A stretch of DNA of 64,000 bases from Dermacentor variabilis (taxonomy: Eukaryota > Arthropoda > Arachnida > Ixodida > Ixodidae). Below the pieces are notes generated by a model. The model was not told the DNA's origin, ran no database searches, and saw only the letters and a program-made list of their open reading frames with translations. Shown here piece after piece: positions 48,501-62,929 of this stretch. The translations under genes and the position numbers were made by a program. The DNA lies in NCBI RefSeq assembly GCF_050947875.1, contig NW_027460416.1:1-64000 (forward strand), given 5' to 3'. Numbering within the stretch: the first letter of the stretch is position 1; every line of letters starts with the position of its first letter.

Positions 48501-50853
48501 CATGGATTTGTACCAAAGCGCGTTTTAAGCATGCGCATGCATCTTTTGGTAGACGCGGACGCAGTTTTCTGCAAAACCACACGATATGCATGCAAATGGT
48601 GCTTTTGGCAGAACGCGCGCGTGGATTTCTACCAAACGACGTGAAAAGCATGCCGATGCTGCTCTTTTTAACATCCGCACATGGATTTGTGCCAAAACGC
48701 GTTTTAAGCATGCGCATGCATCTTTTGGTAGACGCGGACGCAGTTTTCTGCAAAACCACACGATATGCATGCAAATGGTGCTTTTGGCAGAACGCGCGCG
48801 TGGATTTCTACCAAACGACGTGAAAAGCATACCGATGCTGCTCTTTTTAACATCGGCACATGGATTTGTGCCAAAGCGCTTTTTAAGCATGCGCATGCAT
48901 CTTTTGGTAGACGCGGACGCAGTTTTCTGGAAAACCACACGATATGCATGCAAATGGTGCTTTTGGCAGAACGCGCGTGTGGATTTCTACCAAACGACGT
49001 GAAAAGCATGCCGATGCTGCTCTTTTTAGCACCCGCACATGGATTTGTGCCAAAACGCGTTTTAAGCATGCGCATGCATCTTTTGGTAGACGCGGACGCA
49101 GTTTTCTGCAAAACCACACGATAGGCATGCAAATGGTGCTTTTGGCAGAACGCGCGCGTGGATTTCTACCAAACGACGTGAAAAGCATGCCGATGCTGCT
49201 CTTTTTAGCACCCGCACATGGATTTGTGCCAAAACGCGTTTTAAGCATGCGCATGCATCTTTTGGTAGACGCGGACGCAGTTTTCTGCAAAACCACACGA
49301 TATGCATGCAAATGGTGCTTTTGGCAGAACGCGCGCGTGGATTTCTACCAAACGTCGTGAAAAGCATGCCGATGCTGCTCTTTTTAACATCCGCACATGG
49401 ATTTGTGCCAAAGCGCGTTTTAAGCATGCGCATGCATCTTTTGGTAGACGCGGACGCAGTTTTCTGCAAAACCACACGATATGCATGCAAATGGTGCTTT
49501 TGGCAGAACGCGCGTGTGGATTTCTACCAAACGACGTGAAAAGCATGCCGATGCTGCTCTTTTTAGCACCCGCACATGGATTTGTGCCAAAACGCGTTTT
49601 AAGCATGCGCATGCATCTTTTGGTAGACGCGGACGCAGTTTTCTGCAAAACCACACGATATGCATGAAAATGGTGCTTTTGGCAGAACGCCCGCGTGGAT
49701 TTCTACCAAACGACGTGAAAAGCATGCCGATGCTGCTCTTTTTGACATCCGCACATGGATTTGTGCCAAAGCGCGTTTTAAGCATGCGCATGCATCTTTT
49801 GGTAGACGCGGACGCAGTTTTCTGCAAAACCACACGATAGGCATGCAAATGGTGCTTTTGGCAGAACGCGCGTGTGGATTTCTACCAAACGACGTGAAAA
49901 GCATGCCGATGCTGCTCTTTTTAGCACCCGCACATGGATTTGTGCCAAAACGCGTTTTAAGCATGCGCATGCATCTTTTGGTAGACGCGGACGCAGTTTT
50001 CTGCAAAACCACACGATATGCATGCAAATGGTGCTTTTGGCAGAACGCGCGCGTGGATTTCTACCAAACGACGTGAAAAGCATGCCGATGCTGCTCTTTT
50101 TAACAACCGCACATGGATTTGTGCCAAAACGCGTTTTAAGCATGCGCATCCATCTTTTGGTAGACGCGGACGCAGTTTTCTGCAAAACCACACGATAGGC
50201 ATGCAAATGGTGCTTTTGGCAGAACGCGCGCGTGGATTTCTACCAAACGACGTGAAAAGCATGCCGATGCTGCTCTTTTTAGCACCCGCACATGGATTTG
50301 TGCCAAAACGCGTTTTTAGCATGCACATGCATCTTTTGGTAGACGCGGACGCAGTTTTCTGCAAAACCACACGATATGCATGCAAATGGTGCTTTTGGCA
50401 GAACGCGCGTGTGGATTTCTACCAAACGACGTGAAAAGCATGCCGATGCTGCTCTTTTTAGCACCCGCACATGGATTTGTGCCAAAACGCGTTTTAAGCA
50501 TGCGCATGCATCTTTTGGTAGACGCGGACGCAGTTTTCTGCAAAACCACACGATAGGCATGCAAATGGTGCATTTGGCAGAACGCGCGCGTGGATTTCTA
50601 CCAAACGACGTGAAAAGCATGCCGATGCTGCTCTTTTTAGCACCCGCACATGGATTTGTGCCAAAACGCGTTTTTAGCATGCACATGCATCTTTTGGTAG
50701 ACGCGGACGCAGTTTTCTGCAAAACCACACGATATGCATGCAAATGGTGCTTTTGGCAGAACGCGCGTGTGGATTTCTACCAAACGACGTGAAAAGCATG
50801 CCGATGCTGCTCTTTTTAACATCCGCACATGGATTTGTGCCAAAACGCGTTTT

Positions 50854-53800
50854 GAGCATGCGCATGCATCTTTTGGTAGACGCGGACGCAGTTTTCTGCA
50901 AAACCACACGATAGGCATGCAAATGGTGCTTTTGGCAGAACGCGCGCGTGGATTTCTACCAAACGACGTGAAAAGCATGCCGATGCTGCTCTTTTTAATA
51001 TCCGCACATGGATTTGTGCCAAAACGCGTTTTAAGCATGCGCATGCATCTTTTGGTAGACGCGGACGCAGTTTTCTGCAAAACCACACGATAGGCATGCA
51101 AATGGTGCTTTTGGCAGAACGCGCGCGTGCATTTCTACCAAACGACGTGAAAAGCATGCCGATGCTGCTCTTTTTAGCACCCGCACATGGATTTGTGCCA
51201 AAACGCGTTTTAAGCATGCGCATGCATCTTTTGGTAGACGCGGACGCAGTTTTCTGCAAAACCACACGATATGCATGCAAATGGTGGTTTTGGCAGAACG
51301 CGCGCGTGGATTTCTACCAAACGACGTGAAAAGCATGCCGATGCTGCTCTTTTTAGCACCCGCACATGGATTTGTGCCAAAACGCGTTTTTAGCATGCAC
51401 ATGCATCTTTTGGTAGACGCGGACGCAGTTTTCTGCAAAACCACACGATATGCATGCAAATGGTGCTTTTGGCAGAACGCGCGTGTGGATTTCTACCAAA
51501 CGACGTGAAAAGCATGCCGATGCTGCTCTTTTTGACATCCGCACATGGATTTGTGCCAAAGCGCGTTTTAAGCATGCGCATGCATCTTTTGGTAGACGCG
51601 GACGCAGTTTTCTGCAAAACCACACGATAGGCATGCAAATGGTGCTTTTGGCAGAACGCGCGCGTGGATTTCTACCAAACGACGTGAAAAGCATGCCGAT
51701 GCTGCTCTTTTTAACATCCGCACATGGATTTGTGCCAAAACGCGTTTTAAGCATGCGCATGCATCTTTTGGTAGACGCGGACGCAGTTTTCTGCAAAACC
51801 ACACGATAGGCATGCAAATGGTGCTTTTGGCAGAACGCGCGCGTGGATTTCTACCAAACGACGTGAAAAGCATGCCGATGCTGCTCTTTTTAGCACCCGC
51901 ACATGGATTTGTGCCAAAACGCGTTTTTAGCATGCACATGCATCTTTTGGTAGACGCGGACGCAGTTTTCTGCAAAACCACACGATATGCATGCAAATGG
52001 TGCTTTTGGCAGAACGCGCGTGTGGATTTCTACCAAACGACGTGAAAAGCATGCCGATGCTGCTCTTTTTAACATCCGCACATGGATTTGTGCCAAAACG
52101 CGTTTTGAGCATGCGCATGCATCTTTTGGTAGACGCGGACGCAGTTTTCTGCAAAACCACACGATAGGCATGCAAATGGTGCTTTTGGCAGAACGCGCGC
52201 GTGGATTTCTACCAAACGACGTGAAAAGCATGCCGATGCTGCTCTTTTTAATATCCGCACATGGATTTGTGCCAAAACGCGTTTTAAGCATGCGCATGCA
52301 TCTTTTGGTAGACGCGGACGCAGTTTTCTGCAAAACCACACGATAGGCATGCAAATGGTGCTTTTGGCAGAACGCGCGCGTGCATTTCTACCAAACGACG
52401 TGAAAAGCATGCCGATGCTGCTCTTTTTAGCACCCGCACATGGATTTGTGCCAAAACGCGTTTTAAGCATGCGCATGCATCTTTTGGTAGACGCGGACGC
52501 AGTTTTCTGCAAAACCACACGATATGCATGCAAATGGTGGTTTTGGCAGAACGCGCGCGTGGATTTCTACCAAACGACGTGAAAAGCATGCCGATGCTGC
52601 TCTTTTTAGCACCCGCACATGGATTTGTGCCAAAACGCGTTTTTAGCATGCACATGCATCTTTTGGTAGACGCGGACGCAGTTTTCTGCAAAACCACACG
52701 ATATGCATGCAAATGGTGCTTTTGGCAGAACGCGCGTGTGGATTTCTACCAAACGACGTGAAAAGCATGCCGATGCTGCTCTTTTTGACATCCGCACATG
52801 GATTTGTGCCAAAGCGCGTTTTAAGCATGCGCATGCATCTTTTGGTAGACGCGGACGCAGTTTTCTGCAAAACCACACGATAGGCATGCAAATGGTGCTT
52901 TTGGCAGAACGCGCGTGTGGATTTCTACCAAACGACGTGAAAAGCATGCCGATGCTGCTCTTTTTAGCACCCGCACATGGATTTGTGCCAAAACGCGTTT
53001 TAAGCATGCGCATGCATCTTTTGGTAGACGCGGACGCAGTTTTCTGCAAAACCACACGATATGCATGCAAATGGTGCTTTTGGCAGAACGCGCGCGTGGA
53101 TTTCTACCAAACGACGTGAAAAGCATGCCGATGCTGCTCTTTTTAACATCCGCACATGGATTTGTGCCAAAACGCGTTTTAAGCATGCGCATGCATCTTT
53201 TGGTAGACGCGGACGCAGTTTTCTGCAAAACCACACGATAGGCATGCAAATGGTGCTTTTGGCAGAACGCGCGTGTGGATTTCTACCAAACGACGTGAAA
53301 AGCATGCCGATGCTGCTCTTTTTAACATCCGCACATGGATTTGTGCCAAAACGCGTTTTGAGCATGCGCATGCATCTTTTGGTAGACGCGGACGCAGTTT
53401 TCTGCAAAACCACACGATAGGCATGCAAATGGTGCTTTTGGCAGAACGCGCGCGTGGATTTCTACCAAACGACGTGAAAAGCATGCCGATGCTGCTCTTT
53501 TTAATATCCGCACATGGATTTGTGCCAAAACGCGTTTTAAGCATGCGCATGCATCTTTTGGTAGACGCGGACGCAGTTTTCTGCAAAACCACACGATAGG
53601 CATGCAAATGGTGCTTTTGGCAGAACGCGCGCGTGCATTTCTACCAAACGACGTGAAAAGCATGCCGATGCTGCTCTTTTTAGCACCCGCACATGGATTT
53701 GTGCCAAAACGCGTTTTAAGCATGCGCATGCATCTTTTGGTAGACGCGGACGCAGTTTTCTGCAAAACCACACGATATGCATGCAAATGGTGGTTTTGGC

Positions 53801-56000
53801 AGAACGCGCGCGTGGATTTCTACCAAACGACGTGAAAAGCATGCCGATGCTGCTCTTTTTAGCACCCGCACATGGATTTGTGCCAAAACGCGTTTTTAGC
53901 ATGCACATGCATCTTTTGGTAGACGCGGACGCAGTTTTCTGCAAAACCACACGATATGCATGCAAATGGTGCTTTTGGCAGAACGCGCGTGTGGATTTCT
54001 ACCAAACGACGTGAAAAGCATGCCGATGCTGCTCTTTTTGACATCCGCACATGGATTTGTGCCAAAGCGCGTTTTAAGCATGCGCATGCATCTTTTGGTA
54101 GACGCGGACGCAGTTTTCTGCAAAACCACACGATAGGCATGCAAATGGTGCTTTTGGCAGAACGCGCGTGTGGATTTCTACCAAACGACGTGAAAAGCAT
54201 GCCGATGCTGCTCTTTTTAGCACCCGCACATGGATTTGTGCCAAAACGCGTTTTAAGCATGCGCATGCATCTTTTGGTAGACGCGGACGCAGTTTTCTGC
54301 AAAACCACACGATATGCATGCAAATGGTGCTTTTGGCAGAACGCGCGCGTGGATTTCTACCAAACGACGTGAAAAGCATGCCGATGCTGCTCTTTTTAAC
54401 ATCCGCACATGGATTTGTGCCAAAACGCGTTTTAAGCATGCGCATGCATCTTTTGGTAGACGCGGACGCAGTTTTCTGCAAAACCACACGATAGGCATGC
54501 AAATGGTGTTTTTGGCAGAACGCGCGTGTGGATTTCTACCAAACGACGTGAAAAGCATGCCGATGCTGCTCTTTTTGACATCCGCACATGGATTTGTGCC
54601 AAAGCGCGTTTTAAGCATGCGCATGCATCTTTTGGTAGACGCGGACGCAGTTTTCTGCAAAACCACACGATAGGCATGCAAATGGTGCTTTTGGCAGAAC
54701 GCGCGCGTGGATTTCTACCAAACGACGTGAAAAGCATGCCGATGCTGCTCTTTTTAGCACCCGCACATGGATTTGTGCCAAAACGCGTTTTAAGCATGCG
54801 CATGCATCTTTTGGTAGACGCGGACGCAGTTTTCTGCAAAACCACACGATATGCATGCAAATGGTGCTTTTGGCAGAACGCGCGCGTGGATTTCTACCAA
54901 ACGACGTGAAAAGCATGCCGATGCTGCTCTTTTTAGCACCCGCACATGGATTTGTGCCAAAACGCGTTTTTAGCATGCACATGCATCTTTTGGTAGACGC
55001 GGACGCAGTTTTCTGCAAAACCACACGATATGCATGCAAATGGTGCTTTTGGCAGAACGCGCGTGTGGATTTCTACCAAACGACGTGAAAAGCATGCCGA
55101 TGCTGCTCTTTTTAACATCCGCACATGGATTTGTGCCAAAACGCGTTTTGAGCATGCGCATGCATCTTTTGGTAGACGCGGACGCAGTTTTCTGCAAAAC
55201 CACACGATAGGCATGCAAATGGTGCTTTTGGCAGAACGCGCGCGTGGATTTCCACCAAACGACGTGAAAAGCATGCCGATGCTGCTCTTTTTAATATCCG
55301 CACATGGATTTGTGCCAAACGCGTTTTAAGCATGCGCATGCATCTTTTGGTAGACGCGGACGCAGTTTTCTGCAAAACCACACGATAGGCATGCAAATGG
55401 TGCTTTTGGCAGAACGCGCGCGTGCATTTCTACCAAACGACGTGAAAAGCATGCCGATGCTGCTCTTTTTAGCACCCGCACATGGATTTGTGCCAAAACG
55501 CGTTTTAAGCATGCGCATGCATCTTTTGGTAGACGCGGACGCAGTTTTCTGCAAAACCACACGATATGCATGCAAATGGTGGTTTTGGCAGAACGCGCGC
55601 GTGGATTTCTACCAAACGACGTGAAAAGCATGCCGATGCTGCTCTTTTTAGCACCCGCACATGGATTTGTGCCAAAACGCGTTTTTAGCATGCACATGCA
55701 TCTTTTGGTAGACGCGGACGCAGTTTTCTGCAAAACCACACGATATGCATGCAAATGGTGCTTTTGGCAGAACGCGCGTGTGGATTTCTACCAAACGACG
55801 TGAAAAGCATGCCGATGCTGCTCTTTTTGACATCCGCACATGGATTTGTGCCAAAGCGCGTTTTAAGCATGCGCATGCATCTTTTGGTAGACGCGGACGC
55901 AGTTTTCTGCAAAACCACACGATAGGCATGCAAATGGTGCTTTTGGCAGAACGCGCGTGTGGATTTCTACCAAACGACGTGAAAAGCATGCCGATGCTGC
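50854..56000 (+). repeat. 7-monomer-period higher-order repeat with four private markers
   Basis: Four rare substitutions follow in the same order four times: TTTTGAGCATG (50854, 52107, 53360, 55150), AATATCCGC (50998, 52251, 53504, 55294), GCGTGCATTTC (51130, 52383, 53636, 55425) and GGTGGTTTTGG (51287, 52540, 53793, 55582). Copies 1 to 2 and 2 to 3 are spaced 1,253 bp (7 monomers). Copies 3 to 4 are spaced 1,790 bp (10 monomers), less one base deleted near 55317. A B-type monomer and TTTTTGACATCC close the shared core; the two to five filler monomers between cores differ. So the core is about four to five monomers and the period is imperfect. Confidence 0.9.
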
Positions 56001-56899
56001 TCTTTTTAGCACCCGCACATGGATTTGTGCCAAAACGCGTTTTAAGCATGCGCATGCATCTTTTGGTAGACGCGGACGCAGTTTTCAGCAAAACCACACG
56101 ATATGCATGCAAATGGTGCTTTTGGCAGAACGCGCGCGTGGATTTCTACCAAACGACGTGAAAAGCATGCCGATGCTGCTCTTTTTAACATCCGCACATG
56201 GATTTGTGCCAAAACGCGTTTTAAGCATGCGCATGCATCTTTTGGTAGACGCGGACGCAGTTTTCTGCAAAACCACACGATAGGCATGCAAATGGTGCTT
56301 TTGGCAGAACGCGCGCGTGGATTTCTACCAAACGACGTGAAAAGCATGCCGATGCTGCTCTTTTTAGCACCCGCACATGGATTTGTGCCAAAACGCGTTT
56401 TTAGCATGCACATGCATCTTTTGGTAGACGCGGACGCAGTTTTCTGCAAAACCACACGATATGCATGCAAATGGTGCTTTTGGCAGAACGCGCGTGTGGA
56501 TTTCTACCAAACGACGTGAAAAGCATGCCGATGCTGCTCTTTTTAGCACCCGCACATGGATTTGTGCCAAAACGCGTTTTAAGCATGCGCATGCATCTTT
56601 TGGTAGACGCGGACGCAGTTTTCTGCAAAACCACACGATATGCATGCAAATGGTGCTTTTGGCAGAACGCGCGCGTGGATTTCTACCAAACGACGTGAAA
56701 AGCATGCCGATGCTGCTCTTTTTAACATCCGCACATTGATTTGTGCCAAAGCGGGTTTTAAGCATGCGCATGCATCTTTTGGTAGACGCGGACGCAGTTT
56801 TCTGCAAAACCACACGATATGCATGCAAATGGTGCTTTTGGCAGAACGCGCGCGTGGATTTCTACCAAACGACGTGAAAAGCATGCCGATGCTGCTCTT

Positions 56900-59800
56900 T
56901 TTAGCACCCGCACATGGATTTGTGCCAAAACGCGTTTTAAGCATGCGCATGCATCTTTTGGTAGACGCGGACGCAGTTTTCTGCAAAACCACACGATATG
57001 CATGCAAATGGTGCTTTTGGCAGAACGCGCGCGTGGATTTCTACCAAACGACGTGAAAAGCATGCCGATGCTGCTCTTTTTAACATCCGCACATGGATTT
57101 GTGCCAAAGCGCGTTTTAAGCATGCGCATGCATCTTTTGGTAGACGCGGACGCAGTTTTCTGCAAAACCACACGATATGCATGCAAATGGTGCTTTTGGC
57201 AGAACGCGCGCGTGGATTTCTACCAAACGACGTCAAAAGCATGCCGATGCTGCTCTTTTTAACATCCGCACATGGATTTGTGCCAAAACGCGTTTTAAGC
57301 ATGCGCATGCATCTTTTGGTAGACGCGGACGCAGTTTTCTGCAAAACCACACGATATGCATGCAAATGGTGCTTTTGGCAGAACGCGCGCGTGGATTTCT
57401 ACCAAACGACGTGAAAAGCATGCCGATGCTGCTCTTTTTAACATCCGCACATGGATTTGTGCCAAAGCGCGTTTTAAGCATGCGCATGCATCTTTTGGTA
57501 GACGCGGACGCAGTTTTCTGCAAAACCACACGATACGCATGCATGCGGTGCTTTTGGCAGAACGCGCGCGTGGATTTCTACCAAACGACGTGAAAAGCAT
57601 GCCGATGCTGCTCTTTTTAGCACCCGCACATGGATTTGTGCCAAAACGCGTTTTTAGCATGCACATGCATCTTTTGGTAGACGCGGACGCAGTTTTCTGC
57701 AAAACCACACGATATGCATGCAAATGGTGCTTTTGGCAGAACGCGCGTGTGGATTTCTACCAAACGACGTGAAAAGCATGCCGATGCTGCTCTTTTTAGC
57801 ACCCGCACATGGATTTGTGCCAAAACGCGTTTTAAGCATGCGCATGCATCTTTTGGTAGACGCGGACGCAGTTTTCTGCAAAACCACACGGTATGCATGC
57901 AAATGGTGCTTTTGGCATAACGCGCGCGTGGATTTCTACCAAACGACGTGAAAAGCATGCCGATGCTGCTCTTTTTAACATCCGCACATGGATTTGTGCC
58001 AAAACGCGTTTTAAGCATGCGCATGCATCTTTTGGTAGACGCGGACGCAGTTTTCTGCAAAACCACACGATATGCATGCAAATGGTGCTTTTGGCAGAAC
58101 GCGCGCGTGGATTTCTACCAAACGACGTGAAAAGCATGCCGATGCTGCTCTTTTTAGCACCCGCACATGGATTTGTGCCAAAACGCGTTTTTAGCATGCA
58201 CATGCATCTTTTGGTAGACGCGGACGCAGTTTTCTGCAAAACCACACGATATGCATGCAAATGGTGCTTTTGGCAGAACGCGCGTGTGGATTTCTACCAA
58301 ACGACGTGAAAAGCATGCCGATGCTGCTCTTTTTAGCACCCGCACATGGATTTGTGCCAAAACGCGTTTTAAGCATGCGCATGCATCTTTTGGTAGACGC
58401 GGACGCAGTTTTCTGCAAAACCACACGATATGCATGCAAATGATGCTTTGGCAGAACGCGCGCGTGGATTTCTACCAAACGACGTGAAAAGCATGCCGAT
58501 GCTGCTCTTTTTAGCACCCGCACATGGATTTGTGCCAAAACGCGTTTTTAGCATGCACATGCATCTTTTGGTAGACGCGGACGCAGTTTTCTGCAAAACC
58601 ACACGATATGCATGCAAATGGTGCTTTTGGCACAACGCGCGTGTGGATTTCTACCAAACGACGTGAAAAGCATGCCGATGCTGCTCTTTTTAGCACCCGC
58701 ACATGGATTTGTGCCAAAACGCGTTTTAAGCATGCGCATGCATCTTTTGGTAGACGCGGACGCAGTTTTCTGCAAAACCACACGATATGCATGCAAATGG
58801 TGCTTTTGGCAGAACGCGCGCGTGGATTTCTACCAAACGACATGAAAAGCATGCCGATGCTGCTCTTTTTAGCACCCGCACATGGATTTGTGCCAAAACG
58901 CGTTTTTAGCATGCACATGTATCTTTTGGTAGGCGCGGACGCAGTTTTCTGCAAAACCACACGATATGCATGCAAATGGTGCTTTTGGCAGAACGCGCGT
59001 GTGGATTTCTACCAAACGACGTGAAAAGCATGCCGATGCTGCTCTTTTTAGCACCCGCACATGGATTTGTGCCAAAACGCGTTTTAAGCATGCGCATGCA
59101 TCTTTTGGTAGACGCGGACGCAGTTTTCTGCAAAACCACACGATATGCATGCAAATGGTGCTTTTGGCAGAACGCGCGCGTGGATTTCTACCAAACGACG
59201 TGAAAAGCATGCCGATGCTGCTCTTTTTAACATCCGCACATGGATTTGTGCCAAAGCGCGTTTTAAGCATGCGCATGCATCTTTTGGTAGACGCGGACGC
59301 AGTTTTCTGCAAAACCACACGATATGCATGCAAATGGTGCTTTTGGCAGAACGCGCGTGTGGATTTCTACCAAACGACGTGAAAAGCATGCCGATGCTGC
59401 TCTTTTTAGCACCCGCACATGGATTTGTGCCAAAACGCGTTTTAAGCATGCGCATGCATCTTTTGGTAGACGCGGACGCAGTTTTCTGCAAAACCACACG
59501 ATATGCATGCAAATGGTGCTTTTGGCAGAACGCGCGCGTGGATTTCTACCAAACGACGTGAAAAGCATGCCGATGCTGCTCTTTTTGACATCCGCACATG
59601 GATTTGTGCCAAAGCGCGTTTTAAGCATGCGCATGCATCTTTTGGTAGACGCGGACGCAGTTTTCTGCAAAACCACACGATAGGCATGCAAATGGTGCTT
59701 TTGGCAGAACGCGCGTGTGGATTTCTACCAAACGACGTGAAAAGCATGCCGATGCTGCTCTTTTTAGCACCCGCACATGGATTTGTGCCAAAACGCGTTT

Positions 59801-60200
59801 TAAGCATGCGCATGCATCTTTTGGTAGACGCGGACGCAGTTTTCTGCAAAACCACACGATATGCATGCAAATGGTGCTTTTGGCAGAACGCGCGCGTGGA
59901 TTTCTACCAAACGACGTGAAAAGCATGCCGATGCTGCTCTTTTTAACATCCGCACATGGATTTGTGCCAAAACGCGTTTTAAGCATGCGCATGCATCTTT
60001 TGGTAGACGCGGACGCAGTTTTCTGCAAAACCACACGATAGGCATGCAAATGGTGCTTTTGGCAGAACGCGCGCGTGGATTTCTACCAAACGACGTGAAA
60101 AGCATGCCGATGCTGCTCTTTTTAGCACCCGCACATGGATTTGTGCCAAAACGCGTTTTTAGCATGCACATGCATCTTTTGGTAGACGCGGACGCAGTTT
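56900..60200 (+). repeat. Block A, copy 5
   Basis: Markers are at 57234 (GACGTC), 57533 (CGCATGCATGCGG), 57891 (CGGTATG), 58443 (CAAATGATGC), 58633 (GGCACAACG) and about 59587 (TTTTTGACATCC). CGGTATG to CAAATGATGC is 552 bp, one monomer shorter than the 731 bp of other copies. It carries a private GGCATAACG near 57918 shared with the partial copy near 61496. A 1-base deletion lies near 58448. Confidence 0.85.
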
Positions 60201-60399
60201 TCTGCAAAACCACACGATATGCATGCAAATGGTGCTTTTGGCAGAACGCGCGCGTGGATTTCTACCAAACGACGTGAAAAGCATGCCGATGCTGCTCTTT
60301 TTAACATCCGCACATGGATTTGTGCCAAAGCGCGTTTTAAGCATGCGCATGCATCTTTTGGTAGACGCGGACGCAGTTTTCTGCAAAACCACACGATAG

Positions 60400-61900
60400 G
60401 CATGCAAATGGTGCTTTTGGCAGAACGCTCGCGTAGATTTCTACCAAACGACGTGAAAAGCATGCCGATGCTGCTCTTTTTAGCACCCGCACATGGATTT
60501 GTGCCAAAACGCGTTTTAAGCATGCGCATGCATCTTTTGGTAGACGCGGACGCAGTTTTCTGCAAAACCACACGATATGCATGCAAATGGTGCTTTTGGC
60601 AGAACGCGCGCGTGGATTTCTACCAAACGACGTGAAAAGCATGCCGATGCTGCTCTTTTTAACATCCGCACATGGATTTGTGCCAAAGCGCGTTTTAAGC
60701 ATGCGCATGCATCTTTTGGTAGACGCGGACGCAGTTTTCTGCAAAACCACACGATATGCATGCAAATGGTGCTTTTGGCAGAACGCGCGCGTGGATTTCT
60801 ACCAAACGACGTCAAAAGCATGCCGATGCTGCTCTTTTTAACATCCGCACATGGATTTGTGCCAAAACGCGTTTTAAGCATGCGCATGCATCTTTTGGTA
60901 GACGCGGACGCAGTTTCTGCAAAACCACACGATATGCATGCAAATGGTGCTTTTGGCAGAACGCGCGCGTGGATTTCTACCAAACGACGTGAAAAGCATG
61001 CCGATGCTGCTCTTTTTAACATCCGCACATGGATTTGTGCCAAAGCGCGTTTTAAGCATGCGCATGCATCTTTTGGTAGACGCGGACGCAGTTTTCTGCA
61101 AAACCACACGATACGCATGCATGCGGTGCTTTTGGCAGAACGCGCGCGTGGATTTCAACCAAACGACGTGAAAAGCATGCCGATGCTGCTCTTTTTAGCA
61201 CCCGCACATGGATTTGTGCCAAAACGCGTTTTTAGCATGCACATGCATCTTTTGGTAGACGCGGACGCAGTTTTCTGCAAAACCACACGATATGCATGCA
61301 AATGGTGCTTTTGGCAGAACGCGCGTGTGGATTTCTACCAAACGACGTGAAAAGCATGCCGATGCTGCTCTTTTTAGCACCCGCACATGGATTTGTGCCA
61401 AAACGCGTTTTAAGCATGCGCATGCATCTTTTGGTAGACGCGGACGCAGTTTTCTGCAAAACCACACGGTATGCATGCAAATGGTGCTTTTGGCATAACG
61501 CGCGCGTGGATTTCTACCAAACGACGTGAAAAGCATGCCGATGCTGCTCTTTTTAACATGCGCACATGGATTTGTGCCAAAACGCGTTTTAAGCATGCGC
61601 ATGCATCTTTTGGTAGACGCGGACGCAGTTTTCTGCAAAACCACACGATATGCATGCAAATGGTGCTTTGGCAGACGCGCGCGTGGATTTCTACCAAACG
61701 ACGTGAAAAGCATGCCGATGCTGCTCTTTTTAGCACCCGCACATGGATTTGTGCCAAAACGCGTTTTTAGCATGCACATGCATCTTTTGGTAGACGCGGA
61801 CGCAGTTTTCTGCAAAACCACACGATATGCATGCAAATGGTGCTTTTGGCAGAACGCGCGTGTGGATTTCTACCAAACGACGTGAAAAGCATGCCGATGC
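60400..61900 (+). repeat. Partial block A, truncated
   Basis: GCTCGCG (60429), GACGTC (60813), CGCATGCATGCGG (61111) and CGGTATG (61469) are in the usual order and spacing. The later markers CAAATGATGC and GGCACAACG are missing. It shares GGCATAACG with copy 5, so it is most likely a nearby tandem copy of the start of copy 5. Small deletions lie at 60914, 61670 and 61675. Confidence 0.8.
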
Positions 61901-62929
61901 TGCTCTTTTTAGCACCCGCACATGGATTTGTGCCAAAACGCGTTTTAAGCATGCGCATGCATCTTTTGGTAGACGCGGACGCAGTTTTCTGCAAAACCAC
62001 ACGATAGGCATGCAAATGGTGCTTTTGGCAGAACGCGCGCGTGGATTTCTACCAAACGACGTGAAAAGCATGCCGATGCTGCTCTTTTTAGCACCCGCAC
62101 ATGGATTTGTGCCAAAACGCGTTTTAAGCATGCGCATGCATCTTTTGGTAGACGCCGACGCAGTTTTCTGCAAAACCACACGATATGCATGCAAATGGTG
62201 CTTTTGGCAGAACGCGCGCGTGGATTTCTACCAAACGACGTGAAAAGCATGCCGATGCTGCTCTTTTTAGCACCCGCACATGGATTTGTGCCAAAACGCG
62301 TTTTAAGCATGCGCATGCATCTTTTGGTAGACGCGGACGCAGTTTTCTGCAAAACCACACGATATGCATGCAAATGGTGCTTTTGGCAGAACGCGCGCGT
62401 GGATTTCTACCAAACGAGGTGAAAAGCATGCCGATGCTGCTCTTTTTAACATCCGCACATGGATTTGTGCCAAAACGCGTTTTAAGCATGCGCATGCATC
62501 TTTTGGTAGACGCGGACGCAGTTTTCTGCAAAACCACACGATAGGCATGCAAATGGTGCTTTTGGCAGAACGCGCGCGTGGATTTCTACCAAACGACGTG
62601 AAAAGCATGCCGATGCTGCTCTTTTTAGCACCCGCACATGGATTTGTGCCAAAACGCGTTTTAAGCATGCGCATGCATCTTTTGGTAGACGCGGACGCAG
62701 TTTTCTGCAAAACCACACGATATGCATGCAAATGGTGCTTTTGGCAGAACGCGCGCGTGGATTTCTACCAAACGACGTGAAAAGCATGCCGATGCTGCTC
62801 TTTTTAGCACCCGCACATGGATTTGTGCCAAAACGCGTTTTAAGCATGCGCATGCATCTTTTGGTAGACGCGGACGCAGTTTTCTGCAAAACCACACGAT
62901 ATGCATGCAAATGGTGCTTTTGGCAGAAC

